A DNA stretch of 64,000 bases from Paracentrotus lividus (taxonomy: Eukaryota > Echinodermata > Echinoidea > Camarodonta > Echinidae). A program made the translations under genes and the position numbers. Location: the NCBI GenBank assembly GCA_940671915.1, contig CALNVZ010003426.1, forward strand, positions 11,125,694 through 11,189,693, written 5' to 3'. Below, in pieces: positions 22,420 to 33,497 of this stretch (positions are counted from its first letter, which is position 1; every line of letters begins with the position of its first letter). The notes under the pieces were generated by a model. That model searched no databases. It saw nothing but the letters and a program-made list of their open reading frames with translations, and was not told the origin of the DNA.

Positions 22420-25400
22420 TAGTAGAGGACCACTGTGTAGACCCCGTGGATGTTTTGGGGGAACAAAGGTTTGAAAGTGGTTTTGAGTTGCTTAGAGGTC
22501 ACTAATCAAAATTAGCTTGGCTAGTCCCCTGCTAACCCCCGGCAACTCTCGTAGGGGTCAAAATAAGGTCAAATTGGGGCCAATAGGGGGTCAAATTTTT
22601 AAAATGCCCGAATAGTATCAAAAGACATAGCAAATTGTTGGTCTCTTTCTACTGAACAAAAAAATGTACAGGATCAAATATTCATGACCACCCAGTAAAA
22701 AGTTATGGCGGGAAAAGTCAAAAGGTCAACAAACTTTTCCATGAAGGCATATACTAGTACATGATATAGGGCCTACACTAGCTAAAATTGTTAGGAACCA
22801 CAAATTTTCGTGTTTTTTGTGTCTATTAATATTTATTATGGCTAAGAAAATTAATTGAGACTATTTCTACTTTTAAAAAATCATGATCAGTACATATAAG
22901 GGGTCAAACTAAGGTCATTTAGGGTCAAATTGGTTAATTTAGGATCGAAATATGGAAAAGGAGTTAAAACAGCTCCATTTTTTGTGGTATTGTCAAGTTA
23001 TGTATAAGAAGATTATTAAAACTAACAGATTTGTATTTCTAATCCAGAAACCACATTCAATACATGTAAGGGTCATGATATGGTAAAATTGTCAATCGAT
23101 CATTTTGGGTCAAAATGTTACATTGACCTAGAGATATTGTGCTGCAATATAAAAACTAAAACCCCTTGAGCCATGAAATTCAAATTTAAAAGTAGTATGT
23201 ACCATCATAAGAAGACAATCTAATTTGATCTTATAGAATGTAGGTGAAAGGTCAAGGGTCATATGGTCAACTTATGAAATTCCAGGTATTTACTTTGTTA
23301 AGGTCAACGCACTTTTACATGAAGACATAACAGGTACACAAGCTAAAATTGCTTGAAATGACAATTTTTCCTGTTTTTTGTATCTATTTATATTTATTAT
23401 GATTAATGAAATCAATAGAGACTGGCTATTCATACATAAGAAAATCATATTGAGTAGATATAAGGGGTCAAACTAAGGTCATTTGGGGGTCTAATATGTG
23501 ACCAAAATCAGTGGCGGATCCAGGATTTAATTGGGGGGGGGGGCAAAATTGGAAATTCAGATTTTGGTACACCCCGATTTTTTTCCCCGTCACTCCGGGG
23601 AGCAAAAGGTAGTACATCAAAATTTTCACGTGACGCTGGCGTGCGATAAGAGGGGGGGGGGGGGGCGGGGGGGAGGGAATAGGGTAAAGGGGTTAAAGCA
23701 GTTCCAATTTGTTGTATCTAAGTTGTGTGTAAACTGATGGTTAAAACTAACAGACTTGTTTTCTAATTTAAAAAAAAACACTTTCAATAAATGTAAAGGG
23801 TCAAATTGTAAATCCATCATTTAGGTTCAAATGTTACATTTGACCTAAACTGATGATGCACTCAGCTCATATTGATTGTCTAAGTATTTGGGATATAAGA
23901 CAGACTTGTAACAAATTAAAGTTGAGGTCCAGTAAAAATCTAAAACAGATTAAAGACACGATGAATACCCCAACAATGCGCACTTCTTGTGCATGTTCAG
24001 ACGTTTACAAAAGCCCTCCGTTTAAAAAAAAAGTAATTTCAGATATAAACTCTTTGAATCTTGACATATTTACTAATACACAGTCTCATGTAATAATTCT
24101 TTTAATGGTGACATCATCATAGTTTCGTATCTCAAATAGTGTTTTGAGATACCACAATAACAAGGTAGATACCTGTATTACCTTTAGGTTTACTGTGACC
24201 CTGACATTTGACCTAAATTTTCAAACATTGTATTAAGTGATAATATACATTAACAAGCTTTTTCAAAACTAATGTAATAACGAGTAAATACCTGATTTCT
24301 ATGTAGGCCTAACCCTTGACCTTCACCTACAATCTATAAGATCAAATTAGATTGTCTTCTTATGATGGTACATACTACTTTTAAATTTGAATTTCATGGC
24401 TCAGAAATGATGGTATATACTACTTTTAATTTTGAATTTCATGGCTCAAGGGTTTTAGTTTTCAATTTGCAGCACAATATCTCTAGGTCAATGTTACATT
24501 TTGACCCAAAATGATCGATTGACCCTTGACCATATCATTCTACTGGACCTCAACTTTAATTTGTACAAGTCTGTCACAAATTTCTCAATTGATTTTCTTA
24601 ATCATAATAAATATAGATAGATACAAAAAACAAAACAAATTGTCATTTCAAGCAATTTTAGCTTGTGTACCTGTTATGCTTCATGTAAAGTGCGTTGACC
24701 TTAACAAGTAAATACCTGGAATTTCGTAAGTTGACCAGTGACCCTTGACCTTTCACCCATACATTCTATAAGATCAAATTAGATTGTCTTCTTATGATGG
24801 TACATACTACTTTTTAAATTTGAATTTCATGGCTCAAGGGGTTTTAGTTTTTATATGCAGCACAATATCTCTAGGTCAATGTAACATTTTGACCCAAAAT
24901 GATCGATTGACAATTTTACCATATCATGACCCTTACATGTATTGAATGTTGGTTTCTGGATTAGAAATACAATCTGTTAGTTTTAATAATCTTCTTATAC
25001 ATAACTTGACAATACCACAAAAAATGGAGCTGTTTTTAACTCCTTTTTCCATATTTCGATCCTAAATTAACCAATTTGACCCTAAATGACACTTAGTTTG
25101 ACCCCTTATATGTACTGATCATGATTTTTTAAAAGTAGAAATAGTCTTCAATTAATTTTCTTAGCCATAATAAATATTAATAGACACAAAAAACACGAAA
25201 AATTGTGGTTCCTAACAATTTTAGCTAGTGTAGGCCCTATAATCATGTATATGCCTTCATGGAAAAGTTTGTTGACCTTTGACTTTTCCCGCCATAACTT
25301 TTTACTGGGTGGTCATGAATATTTGATCCTGTACAATTTTTTGTTCAGTAGAAAGAGACAACAATTTGCTATTGTCTTTTTGATACTATTCGGGCATTTT

Positions 25401-25578
25401 AAAAATTTGACCCCCTATTGGCCCCATTGACTTATTTTGACCCCTACGAGAGTTGCCGGGGGGTTAGCAGGGGACTAGCCAAGGCTATTTTGATAGTGAC
25501 CTCTAAGCAACTCAAAACCACTTTCAAACCTTTGTTCCCAAAAAACATCCACGGGGTCTACACAGTGGTCCTCTACTA
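22420..25578. mobile_element. Large foldback element, 3.2 kb
   Basis: A long inverted repeat with arms of about 1.5 kb. The outer ends read TTAGTAGAGGACCACTGTG and the complement. Each arm is itself built from two direct units of about 555-565 bp; for example CTAGCTAAAATTGTTAGG near 22785 and CAAGCTAAAATTGCTTG near 23340, mirrored near 24655 and 25225. The arms are rich in GGGTCA and AGGTCA motifs. There is no transposase. Structure matches foldback (FB/TU-like) elements known from flies and sea urchins. Possible target duplication AAT. A G-rich insert sits in the left arm at about 23509. Confidence 0.85.
23509..23690. mobile_element. G-rich insert within the foldback arm
   Basis: CAGTGGCGGATCCAGGATTT followed by a G-run interrupts the left arm; the mirrored place in the right arm lacks it. 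The left end matches the family at 2389. The right end is unclear because of the poly-G stretch near 23652-23680. Confidence 0.5.
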
Positions 25579-26248
25579 AATCCTGATGATATTTAATAGT
25601 CACTCGACTCTTTTCACTTTCAGTGTCTTTTTATGCCATTTGTAAGCGATGTTATGAAAACTATAGAGCTTTCATAACATTAAACAAATTTAATTAGATA
25701 TACTGAACATTCAGATGGCTAAATTTAAAGACCTTTCTTTTCATTGATCATTTCATCATTGATGAAATTCTGTGGTCAGGGTCTATTCGAAAAGTCCCTT
25801 ACTTAAATTTTGCAAATCATTACTCAAGGCCCCACCCCACCCTCGTCAGGTAAAATCCGGTCAAAGAAATTTTGGCAATTGATACGACTTCTTCCCCTTC
25901 TTCATATTTTCGTAGTTCCTTTTCTTACTCGTCGACCACTTCGTCATCCTCTTCGTCATCTGTCTCGATCAATCACTGGAGGCTTTGTGGCTGGTAAACT
26001 TGTGCCTGTGCATCAGGAAAGTATAATGTACGATCGCCACTCTGTGCAATTTATATTTATCACACTTGCGAGAATGTTTGTTGACATTGAAATCAATCTA
26101 TGTTCATACAGTCAATCATTTCATCAGACACAGTATCGATCTCTGCACGCGTCGGCTGTCTAAACATGATTTTCTTCATGGACTGTATTGTACAATTTCA
26201 TTCCGAAGAACAGCTTCTGTGATATCCGCTTCTCAATTGCATTATGCA
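25579..26248. other. Gene-free stretch
   Basis: One open frame with TCGTC-rich sequence (about 25880-25970) shows no recognisable motif and has stops in the alternative strand. I do not call a gene. Confidence 0.4.
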
Positions 26249-26582
26249 CACTGTAAAATTTTTTAAAAAATTGAATTTTTGCAGCAGTTTGATTTTAGCC
26301 AAGTGGCGATTAAAATATGATGTAAGGAAACTTATTTGTTGTAAATTTCTCCTCCTAAAATCTAGAGATAAAAAAAAAAAAAAAAAAAAAAAGACGTCAA
26401 AATTGCTGTACCATAAACGGCACGCATGGGTTTGACCGGAAATGCATTTTGTATTTTTCTATACGAAAACAGGATAAATATTCACCTGGTGAGAAAAGAA
26501 ACCCACCCAATTTTGTTATTTCACATCAGATGGCCACTCTGCTGACAGATTTGCTCTTGAAATATAAATATTTACATTGCAC
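26249..26582. mobile_element. CACTGTAAAA-type MITE, diverged
   Basis: The left end CACTGTAAAATTTTTTAAAA and internal GTTGTAAATTTCTCCTC / GGCCACTCTGCTGACAGATTTGCT blocks match the better preserved element at 31524-31842. A poly(A) run at 26370-26391 lies in the middle. The right end is approximate. Confidence 0.55.
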
Positions 26583-27929
26583 AAAGTTATTCCAAATACT
26601 CCTTATGTAATATTTCAACTGAAAAATCAGAGGAAACTGAAGCACAGTTAGAAACCGTGTGGAACAAGAATTAAAAAAAGATAAATGCATGAGTACCATC
26701 CTTAAAAAAGGCTGAAGGGAAAAATAAAGGTAGACAACTTTTTATCCCTGTCCACTATACACAACCGACTCAAAATTGATTGAGTCTTGGTCATTAAGAT
26801 AAATGCAATGTTTAGATCTTTTCCTTGTTAGTCGGTGCTGACCGGTAAAACTGAATGTTTGAAACAGACATTGCAAACTACCAATATTTGTCAAATGTCA
26901 AAATTATATCGATTTCTCTAGTAAAAATAATTGCCTAAGTTTTAAGTATATCAAACTGTATGCGATGTAAAGAGCAAATGTTAAAAAGCATGACAGTTTG
27001 AAAATAAGTTTAGAAAAACTATGAGTCATTGGGCAGTAAACACTTACACATCAAGAGAAATACAGGCCTGGAAAATATAATTGAATTACGATATGTGGGT
27101 CTGGTATGAAATAAAATTCAAAAGACTGAAAATAATTTTTAAAAGGCTCTTCTTCTCGTTATGTGATCATTGCTTTTTATTCGTCAATTCTTCAGATCAA
27201 TAATTCATGCATTTCATTTCATTTATTTATTTGCCCGAAGTACAAATGAATAAATGAAATGAATTATAGAACTGAAGAACTAACGAAAAATCAACAGATA
27301 ATGAAATTAATAACAATAATAATAGCTAGATGAACCATGGGTAATTACATTGTACGGTTCGCCTGTATGTATTTATTTTTAAATAATTGAAACGAATTCA
27401 CTCGAAGCTGTCATAAGGAATCTAAAAATTTCTCCCTTGCCCTCTGTTTCACATAATTATATTTTTACTCTTTACCCTTTTCAAGGGAAATATTCCTTGT
27501 TACATGAACCATGCTCATGCAATACGGTTCAGCTCCTCCGTGTACTTCAGATATGTCATTTCATAACTCTAGCAGTACCAGATGCCACTTAACGTAAAGC
27601 GGGAAGACAGTGACACCGTGAGAGATTGAAATTTTTTACGCATAAAAAGAGGTGTCATTTAAATTCACAGTTTCCGCCTCGGGATCCTTCACAGAAGCAA
27701 AACTATAGCGACCTTATTTTTCTTTTCGTAGATCATCATTCTTTATTTTATTTTTTCCTCAAGATAGAAAAAAATATGGGTCCCTGAACCGTGCTTAACC
27801 ATATTACATGCGGTTCAAGAGTTTAGTTTGTTTGAGGTGTGTCACATGCAATCACTCATTTGATGTCTTTGTTTTGTTATACTGATCGTTTGTTTAATTT
27901 GATTTTTGTTTGGATATATACATATATAA
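26583..27929. other. Gene-free AT-rich stretch
   Basis: Contains an imperfect palindrome at about 27205-27265 built on ATTTCATTTATTTATTTG, which looks like the simple tail of a minus-strand LINE/SINE. No coding signal. Confidence 0.4.
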
Positions 27930-28018
27930 CCTGGGTTCGATTTCCGGTGGGGGCAATTTCTGAAACCTGTAATTCAAAACGGATGACAGCCATTTTCAAT
28001 CTTTCTCATCGAATTTCT
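27930..28018 (+). mobile_element. tRNA-Glu-like SINE fragment
   Basis: Starts in the T-arm of a tRNA-like head (CCTGGGTTCGATTTCCGG) and continues TGGGGGCAATTTCTGAAACC, the same order as the minus-strand copy at 28094-28196. The A-box part is missing, so it is 5' truncated. Confidence 0.6.
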
Positions 28019-28019
28019 T

Positions 28020-28022
<3 letters not shown>

Positions 28023-28094
<72 letters not shown>
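28023..28094. repeat. (TA)n microsatellite
   Basis: About 36 perfect TA units lying between two oppositely oriented SINE pieces. Confidence 0.95.
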
Positions 28095-28098
<4 letters not shown>

Positions 28099-28196
28099 AA
28101 TTTGAATTTCAGGTTGCAAAATTGCCTCCACCGGGAATGGAACCCGGGTGATTGCATTAGAACTGCAATGCCTTAACCACTAGACTACAGAGGCGG
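28094..28196 (-). mobile_element. SINE with 72-nt cloverleaf-forming tRNA head
   Basis: On the minus strand, 28194-28123 forms a 72-nt cloverleaf: acceptor GCCTCTG/TGGAGGC with two wobbles, D stem GTCT/AGGC, anticodon stem TTGCA/TGCAA with loop GTTCTAA (UCU at the anticodon), and T stem CCGGG/CCCGG with loop TTCCATT. The A box TAGTCTAGTGG is perfect. The D and T arms look like tRNA-Glu, while the anticodon would be Arg. The sequence continues CAATTTTGCAACCTGAAATT, shared with 27930-28018, so this is a SINE head and not a single-copy tRNA gene. Confidence 0.7.
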
Positions 28197-28454
28197 GGTA
28201 GCAGCTCGTCGTGACCGAGCTCGATTGACGACAGACAATTCCTACAACCTTCATGAAATTCTTTGTGTTTGGTGCAGATGAATAATGGCCAAAGCCGTCG
28301 TGCCTTGGTTGGACCCGAGCTTTTTATAGCTATGATACAAGTGTAAGTCAGAAGTGGGACAATACAGTGAAAGAGGATTGGACTAACACAAGCAACCTTG
28401 GTAACTCCATTTTATAAATAATAGAGCGAAAGATTTTATATATATATATATATT

Positions 28455-28484
<30 letters not shown>

Positions 28485-28495
<11 letters not shown>

Positions 28496-28967
28496 AAAAC
28501 GTTTCGGAAATAGATTTTGGGCCATGATAATTTTTCTGGTTTGCTTTAGTTATTCTTAATATTCATACTATTGGAAAGATTATTTATTCCCCTTTTTATT
28601 GATATCCTATTTGTGATGATGCATGGCATCACTATGACAAATTAGGTATGAATAATGAGGAATAAATGAACTTGACCATGGTATAAAATGCAATAAATAT
28701 TATAAAATACCCCAGGGTCTAAATTCGATTTGCGGACCTTGAGTGTGATAAAAAAAAGTGCATTTTACAACATTGGACTTTTTACTTTTTTTTCTCCATA
28801 TTCTGATATTCTGTGCTTTGAAATATTACACAATCATTATAAATAGGATATCAATAAAAAGGGGAATAACTTATCTTTCCTATGGTATGAATACCAAGAA
28901 TACAAAAGTACCTTAAAAGTCACCATGTCCAAAATTCGATTTGCGGAACTTTTTGTGAGTGGTTTTT
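28485..28967. mobile_element. Foldback MITE next to a (TA)n tract
   Basis: The ends AAACCCCTCACAAAACGTTT and the imperfect complement CTTTTTGTGAGTGGTTTTT are inverted. Inner blocks also mirror each other (GAAAGATTATTTATTCCCC against GGGGAATAACTTATCTTTC; GATATCCTATTT against AAATAGGATATC). It sits beside a (TA)n run at about 28437-28484. Non-coding. Confidence 0.78.
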
Positions 28968-29159
28968 ATGGCCCGTTGACAAACATCTAGTGCAGTGATT
29001 CATTCTGTTTATACAGTCGAAAGAAAGAAAGACAAACGAATCGAGACGTAGCTCTCGTTTTTTTTCTTTTAATGCGAGCTTTTGGCCATATAAAAGGCCT
29101 TCGTCGGGCCTTAGTACAAAATGAAATGAAATTTGAAACGAACGATTAGAATTAATTTA
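28968..29159 (-). other. Penelope-like terminal motif (weak)
   Basis: Contains CTTTTGGCC, seven bases, then GGCCTTCGTCGGGCC. Such pairs of inverted GGCC blocks around CGTTTCGGCC/CTTCGTCAGGGCC are common at the ends of Penelope-like elements, where the minus strand can carry a hammerhead-type core. Here the core is degenerate (CCGACGA, then AAAA instead of GAAA). Confidence 0.35.
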
Positions 29160-29428
29160 ATTAAATTTGATAGACAGGACCGTGGGTTCAAACCCCGGTA
29201 TAACACTTACGTCCTAGGGCATGGGCGTTTTGTCTACAATGCTCCTCCCCACCCAGGTGCAAATTGGGTACCCGATATGCTTGAGCGCTACATATATTTT
29301 GGCCTGCTCAGCTATGACCGGGGTAATAATGTGTAAAAAAACATTCTTTGTAAAGCGCCATGAGCGTCATGCATGACGGACCTTAGCGCTATATAAGAAG
29401 CCACCATTATTATTATTATTTATTATTA
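29160..29428 (+). mobile_element. tRNA-derived SINE with (ATT)n tail
   Basis: A B-box-like GTGGGTTCAAACCCC near 29180 is followed by a body of about 200 bp, the tail block GCGCTATATAAGAAGCCACC and an (ATT)n run. The A box is not clear, so the head is truncated. Contains GGACCTTAGCGC shared in part with other SINE tails in the window. Confidence 0.7.
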
Positions 29429-29577
29429 GCAAACATATCTGATATCTGTTAACTTTTGATTAACTTGTGATTGTCTACAACAACTTATGTTCGTTTCAAA
29501 TTTCGATTCATCTCGGAATTCTGAAGCAATGGGCGCCTCTCACTTCATGTTAGCAAGAAAACATTCATGATAGTTAG

Positions 29578-29840
29578 GGCGCTATCTCACTTCGCGAAAA
29601 CAAAATTGAGACAGATTTGCCAGCATGATATTGCACTAGATCTGTCTCCTCTGTCTCCGCGACGGATTTTTTGGGCCACAGGAGACAGATCTAGTACAAT
29701 GCCATGCTGGCTAATCCGTCTTTTGTGCCACGTAACCTTTTATACGTGGAACAAAAGATTTCGTCTCGGAAAAATCTAGTACAATGCCATGCTGGCAAAT
29801 CTGTCTCAATTTTATTTCCGCGAAGTGAGATACCACCATT
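29578..29840. mobile_element. GGTATCTCACTTCGCG MITE, copy A
   Basis: Inverted ends: GCGCTATCTCACTTCGCG on the left, CGCGAAGTGAGATACCACC on the right, continuing into the inverted AATTGAGACAGATTTGCC. The block ATCTAGTACAATGCCATGCT occurs twice in the interior. Related to 40306-40400 and to the left end of the tandem repeat at 7760. Confidence 0.8.
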
Positions 29841-30502
29841 AGGGATTGTCAAGAAACCGACACTCTCTCAATCATGGTTGAAGAGGTTGAATGCGTGTTT
29901 CAATAATATTTAACTTCCTAGCTGCATTAATCCAAGAGCGTGATTGATTTTCGTCTGAAAGATGCCATTTGGATGTGCAAATGAAATGTTGGTATACCAC
30001 TTCTAGTTGTTTTTATAATTGAATCATACGTGAAATTGTCCCCCTAAAATTTACCATAAGATCCACTTTCCTTTTCATTTATCTTTCTTTTTATGTTGCT
30101 CTGGGCCTAATGTATGACAATAGAATAACAGGTAAAAGGTAAAATTGTATAAATCACTAACGGGTCAAAATACCGTATATGCAGGCTGGAGAAAAATGAT
30201 TGCTTGTTGTCATGGCTAAAGACGTTAGGGTGTAAGTGTAATCGATTTTTATGTCTGCGATTTAAGTGAATGAACAAACAGTGATCGATCATGCCGTCAA
30301 TACATAGGAATATTGTCGATAAAAATAACCCTTTCTAGTCCCCAAATTCAAGCTACTAAAATAAAAGATTGGAAATCTATCTCTTTCGAAATACAATAAT
30401 TATCGTAGGGGGACCACGTAATGGTTATGTAAATTGTGTGTCGTCAACCCGTGAGCATTTATTAGTGAGAGATGATTAAATGATATTATTTTATAACAAT
30501 AG
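29841..30502. other. Gene-free AT-rich stretch
   Basis: No open frame with motifs or conserved blocks seen. Confidence 0.4.
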
Positions 30503-31087
30503 TTTAGAGGAAACCAATACCCAAGGAAATAATAATTTTTATAGGAAAGAGCACAATGAGAGGAGCAATTAAAAAAACAGTTTTATCAGAATCGGTTAAC
30601 AAATAAGACAGTTATGGGGTTTGAAAGTCTCGTACTTTCTATGAGTATCCTCAAATTGGCAATATTGTTTCAAAGTAGCCGATTTTATGGACAACTCCCC
30701 ATTTTTTATGTATACAATTTTTCAAATTGTCCCTATTATCTTTCAAAATACATTTTACCTCCTTCTGATTTCAACATATGTGATGTGAAATATAATTTCC
30801 CAATGACTTATGTTGACCTCAGAAGGAAGTAAAACATATTTTGAAAGAAAATTGGGAAAAATCTAAAAATTTGTGTACAAAACAAATGAAGATTTAATTG
30901 TCCATAACAATCGGCCATTTTGAAGCAATATTGACAATTTGAGGATACCCAAAGAAAGTACAAAGGGACTTTTTAACCTTCCATAAACTTTTTATTTTAT
31001 GACCGATTTTGATGAAACTTCATTTTAATTGCTCCTCTCTTTGAGCTTCTTTTTTTGGAGCTTCCTTGGTTATTAGTTTCCTAATAA
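30503..31087. mobile_element. Foldback MITE, about 585 bp
   Basis: Imperfect inverted arms spanning nearly the whole element: AGAGGAAACCAATACCCAAG on the left against CTTGGTTATTAGTTTCCTAA on the right; GAGAGGAGCAATT against AATTGCTCCTCTC; and CCTCAAATTGGCAATATTG against CAATATTGACAATTTGAGG. The arms are diverged, suggesting age. Non-coding. Confidence 0.78.
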
Positions 31088-31339
31088 AGTTACTACTACT
31101 GATAAACATTGTAACATTACTTGTACTACTATCAAATACTCCTCCTTCTCATTAGAAAAAATTGATGTCAAGGGTGTGCCCCTTCGTATCGCCTTGCAAT
31201 AGGGGTAAAGGTTTTTTTTTTACAAATGAGCGCACCAAAACTTTCACTGAGTTGTTTAGGAAGTGAACCCGTCCAAATCATCAGTCACACCTTCGAGACA
31301 GACCATAAACTGAGTGAAAAAATAGACCCCGAATGTCAG

Positions 31340-31523
31340 AGGAATGTGTGTGTGTGTGTTTTGTGTTGGTGCGTGTGTGAGGTGTATGTGGGTATGTTTG
31401 TGTGAGGGGTATGTGGGTGTGTGGAGTATGTGTGTGTGTGGTGTATGTGTGATTGTTAGGGAGGGTCTTTATCTGTGTGCGTACGAATATGTATGGGTGT
31501 GCACGTGTGTTAGGGCGAGGGTG
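31340..31523. repeat. Impure (TG)n microsatellite
   Basis: TG-rich tract with GTATG interruptions. Open frames across it on either strand are repeat artefacts. It continues after an inserted MITE, at 31843-31935. Confidence 0.85.
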
Positions 31524-31842
31524 CACTGTAAAAAAAAAAAATACAGAAAAGTGATGTCAGCAGAGTCGCCATACAAAATAGTAATTTAAAATAACAGTTT
31601 TGTTGTAAATTTCTTCTCTAATAATTAATGAAAGAGATGAAAACAAAACTCATTAGAGTTCTATAGCTTATATATTTGGTTAAAGCGGAACAAATGTGTT
31701 ACTCCTGATTTATATTTTGTATTTCTCAAGTAATTATTTGCAGAAGATATTTACAACAAAATTGTTTTTTAAATTACATTTTTTTATGGCGACTCTGCTG
31801 ACAGCAGATTTGCTGTAAAACACAAATATTTTTTTTACAGTG
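31524..31842. mobile_element. CACTGTAAAA MITE inserted in a (TG)n tract
   Basis: The ends CACTGTAAAAAAAA and TTTTTTTTACAGTG are inverted. The interior has the inverted pair CAGCAGAGTCGCCATA / ATGGCGACTCTGCTG and ACAGTTTTGTTGTAAAT / TTTACAACAAAATTGT. TG-rich microsatellite sequence continues on both sides, so the element landed inside it. A diverged relative is at 26249. Confidence 0.83.
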
Positions 31843-31935
31843 TGTGTGTGCGTGTGTTTGTGTATGTGTAGGGCGTTTATGTGAGTGAGTCTTGGTGTGG
31901 GTTAATTCGTGTGAGTGAGGGTCTAAATGTGTGTA

Positions 31936-32467
31936 TAGTATATAATCAGTGGTCAGATTCAGCAGCGATTCGGTGTCAGTATCGTCAGTCTGACTGGGGC
32001 ACGACATGCAGAATCCACCTCGGATATTTTTGAGAGATCACAAGCTCAGCACCCCCTGCACTTTAAACTGAATCTCCCTAACATCTGCTACACGTATGCA
32101 AATATATCTTGTGCTCCAGAAAAAAAAATAGGTAGTGGAGGAACGTACAATTGAGTCTATTGCAGTACCTAATCACCCCAAATCAGCCTATAGGCTTAAA
32201 ACTCTGCTATGTCAGGCTAAAATGTTTCCCAACATGCCCAAGGGGAAATCTGTTTAAATTTAATGCATTATGTTCTTATTTATATATGTATTCCAAAGCA
32301 TTTACCTTGAAGGCTTTTTACTGATGACTTTCATTTCTCTTTGGTTCTTATAATTCATTACATACACTGCTCGATCGTTATTATTTTTTATTAAATCCTA
32401 ACTTATCTGTTTTCCCTTCCCCCTCTCTATCTGTTTACTCGCACATGTACATGGGAAAATAATAATG

Positions 32468-32468
<1 letters not shown>
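31936..32468. other. Gene-free stretch
   Basis: No coding or repeat family signal beyond short AT-rich blocks. Confidence 0.4.

Positions 32469-32469
<1 letters not shown>

Positions 32470-32528
<59 letters not shown>
32470..32528. repeat. Poly(A) run, 59 bases
   Basis: Uninterrupted A tract. No retroposed body with a clear boundary could be matched to it. Confidence 0.95.
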
Positions 32529-32531
<3 letters not shown>

Positions 32532-32914
32532 AATCTCGGACAAAATTTTTCCTTTCAGCGGTTTCACAATGGCACTATTTACATGTCCAGAAGTACATTA
32601 TATTAATCGTGATTCCAAGATGTTCTGGCACGCCTTCAAAAACATCGGCAAACATCCAAAATATTCTTATTTGTTGATGTTTTTATTGTATACGTGGGTG
32701 TAAAGATTAATACCTTACGTGGATAAAAGTATCACTATTCGTTTAGAAGTTGATTTACAGTTTACATTAAGAGAAAGTGACATCGTGTTTTGTGGACCGG
32801 AAAACGTTTACGGGAAAAATTGTTTTTAACCAGTTGCAGATGTGTCACTCCAACCCTCTGTCTTTATTTGTTTCCTATTCCATTTCCTGCTCCCACTCTC
32901 TTTCTCTCTCCCTC

Positions 32915-33125
32915 CATCTGTCACACACACAGACACACACACACACACACACAAGCACAAACACACTCACAATGCACAAACACTCACAATATAAACACTA
33001 ACAAACACATACACACGCACACACTCTCTTTCTCACTGAGGCTCCATCCTCCAGCAAGCTATCACTCCATCGTCTCTCAATATCTCTCTAACTCTCTCTC
33101 ACTCTCTCTCACACACGCACTCAAA

Positions 33126-33171
<46 letters not shown>

Positions 33172-33175
33172 AATA
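32915..33175. repeat. (CA)n and (CT)n microsatellite block
   Basis: CA runs at about 32923-32952 and 33128-33170, with CTCT-rich sequence between and before them. A 197-residue open frame across the block is low-complexity (HTHTHT) and not a gene. Confidence 0.92.
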
Positions 33176-33442
33176 CACATCCCACCCCCTCACACACCCT
33201 CGTGTACGTACACAGATGAACATACTCAAACATTCGCACCCTCGCCTTCAATTCATACACACATTTTGTATTAGTATTGTGTTTGAAAATGATCCTGATT
33301 GTCAAAATTTTATTACAATAAAGTTTGAATTAGAATTTTGCAAACACATTCTCTTAATCACCTCACTCTCTACTCCCTCGTAATCCACGTATTTGAACAA
33401 TCATATATATAGATATATATATCCAAGTGTGTGAAAGGAACG

Positions 33443-33443
<1 letters not shown>

Positions 33444-33494
<51 letters not shown>
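33444..33494. repeat. (TA)n microsatellite, target of a Tc1-like insertion
   Basis: About 25 TA units immediately left of the element at 33495; a shorter TA run resumes right of it at 34491. Confidence 0.92.

Positions 33495-33497
<3 letters not shown>

Noticed and set aside
25810-26163. 117-codon open frame with TCGTC-rich segment
   Set aside because: No homology recognised, no splice sites, and overlapping frames of similar length.
28123-28194. Possible functional tRNA-Arg(UCU) gene
   Set aside because: The cloverleaf is good, but the arms look like tRNA-Glu, the T loop has C in place of the conserved purine, and the flanks are shared with a second SINE copy at 27930.
32790-33383. 197-codon open frame
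   Set aside because: It is mostly (CA)n and (CT)n microsatellite read as HTHT and LSLS; no domain, no splice context.
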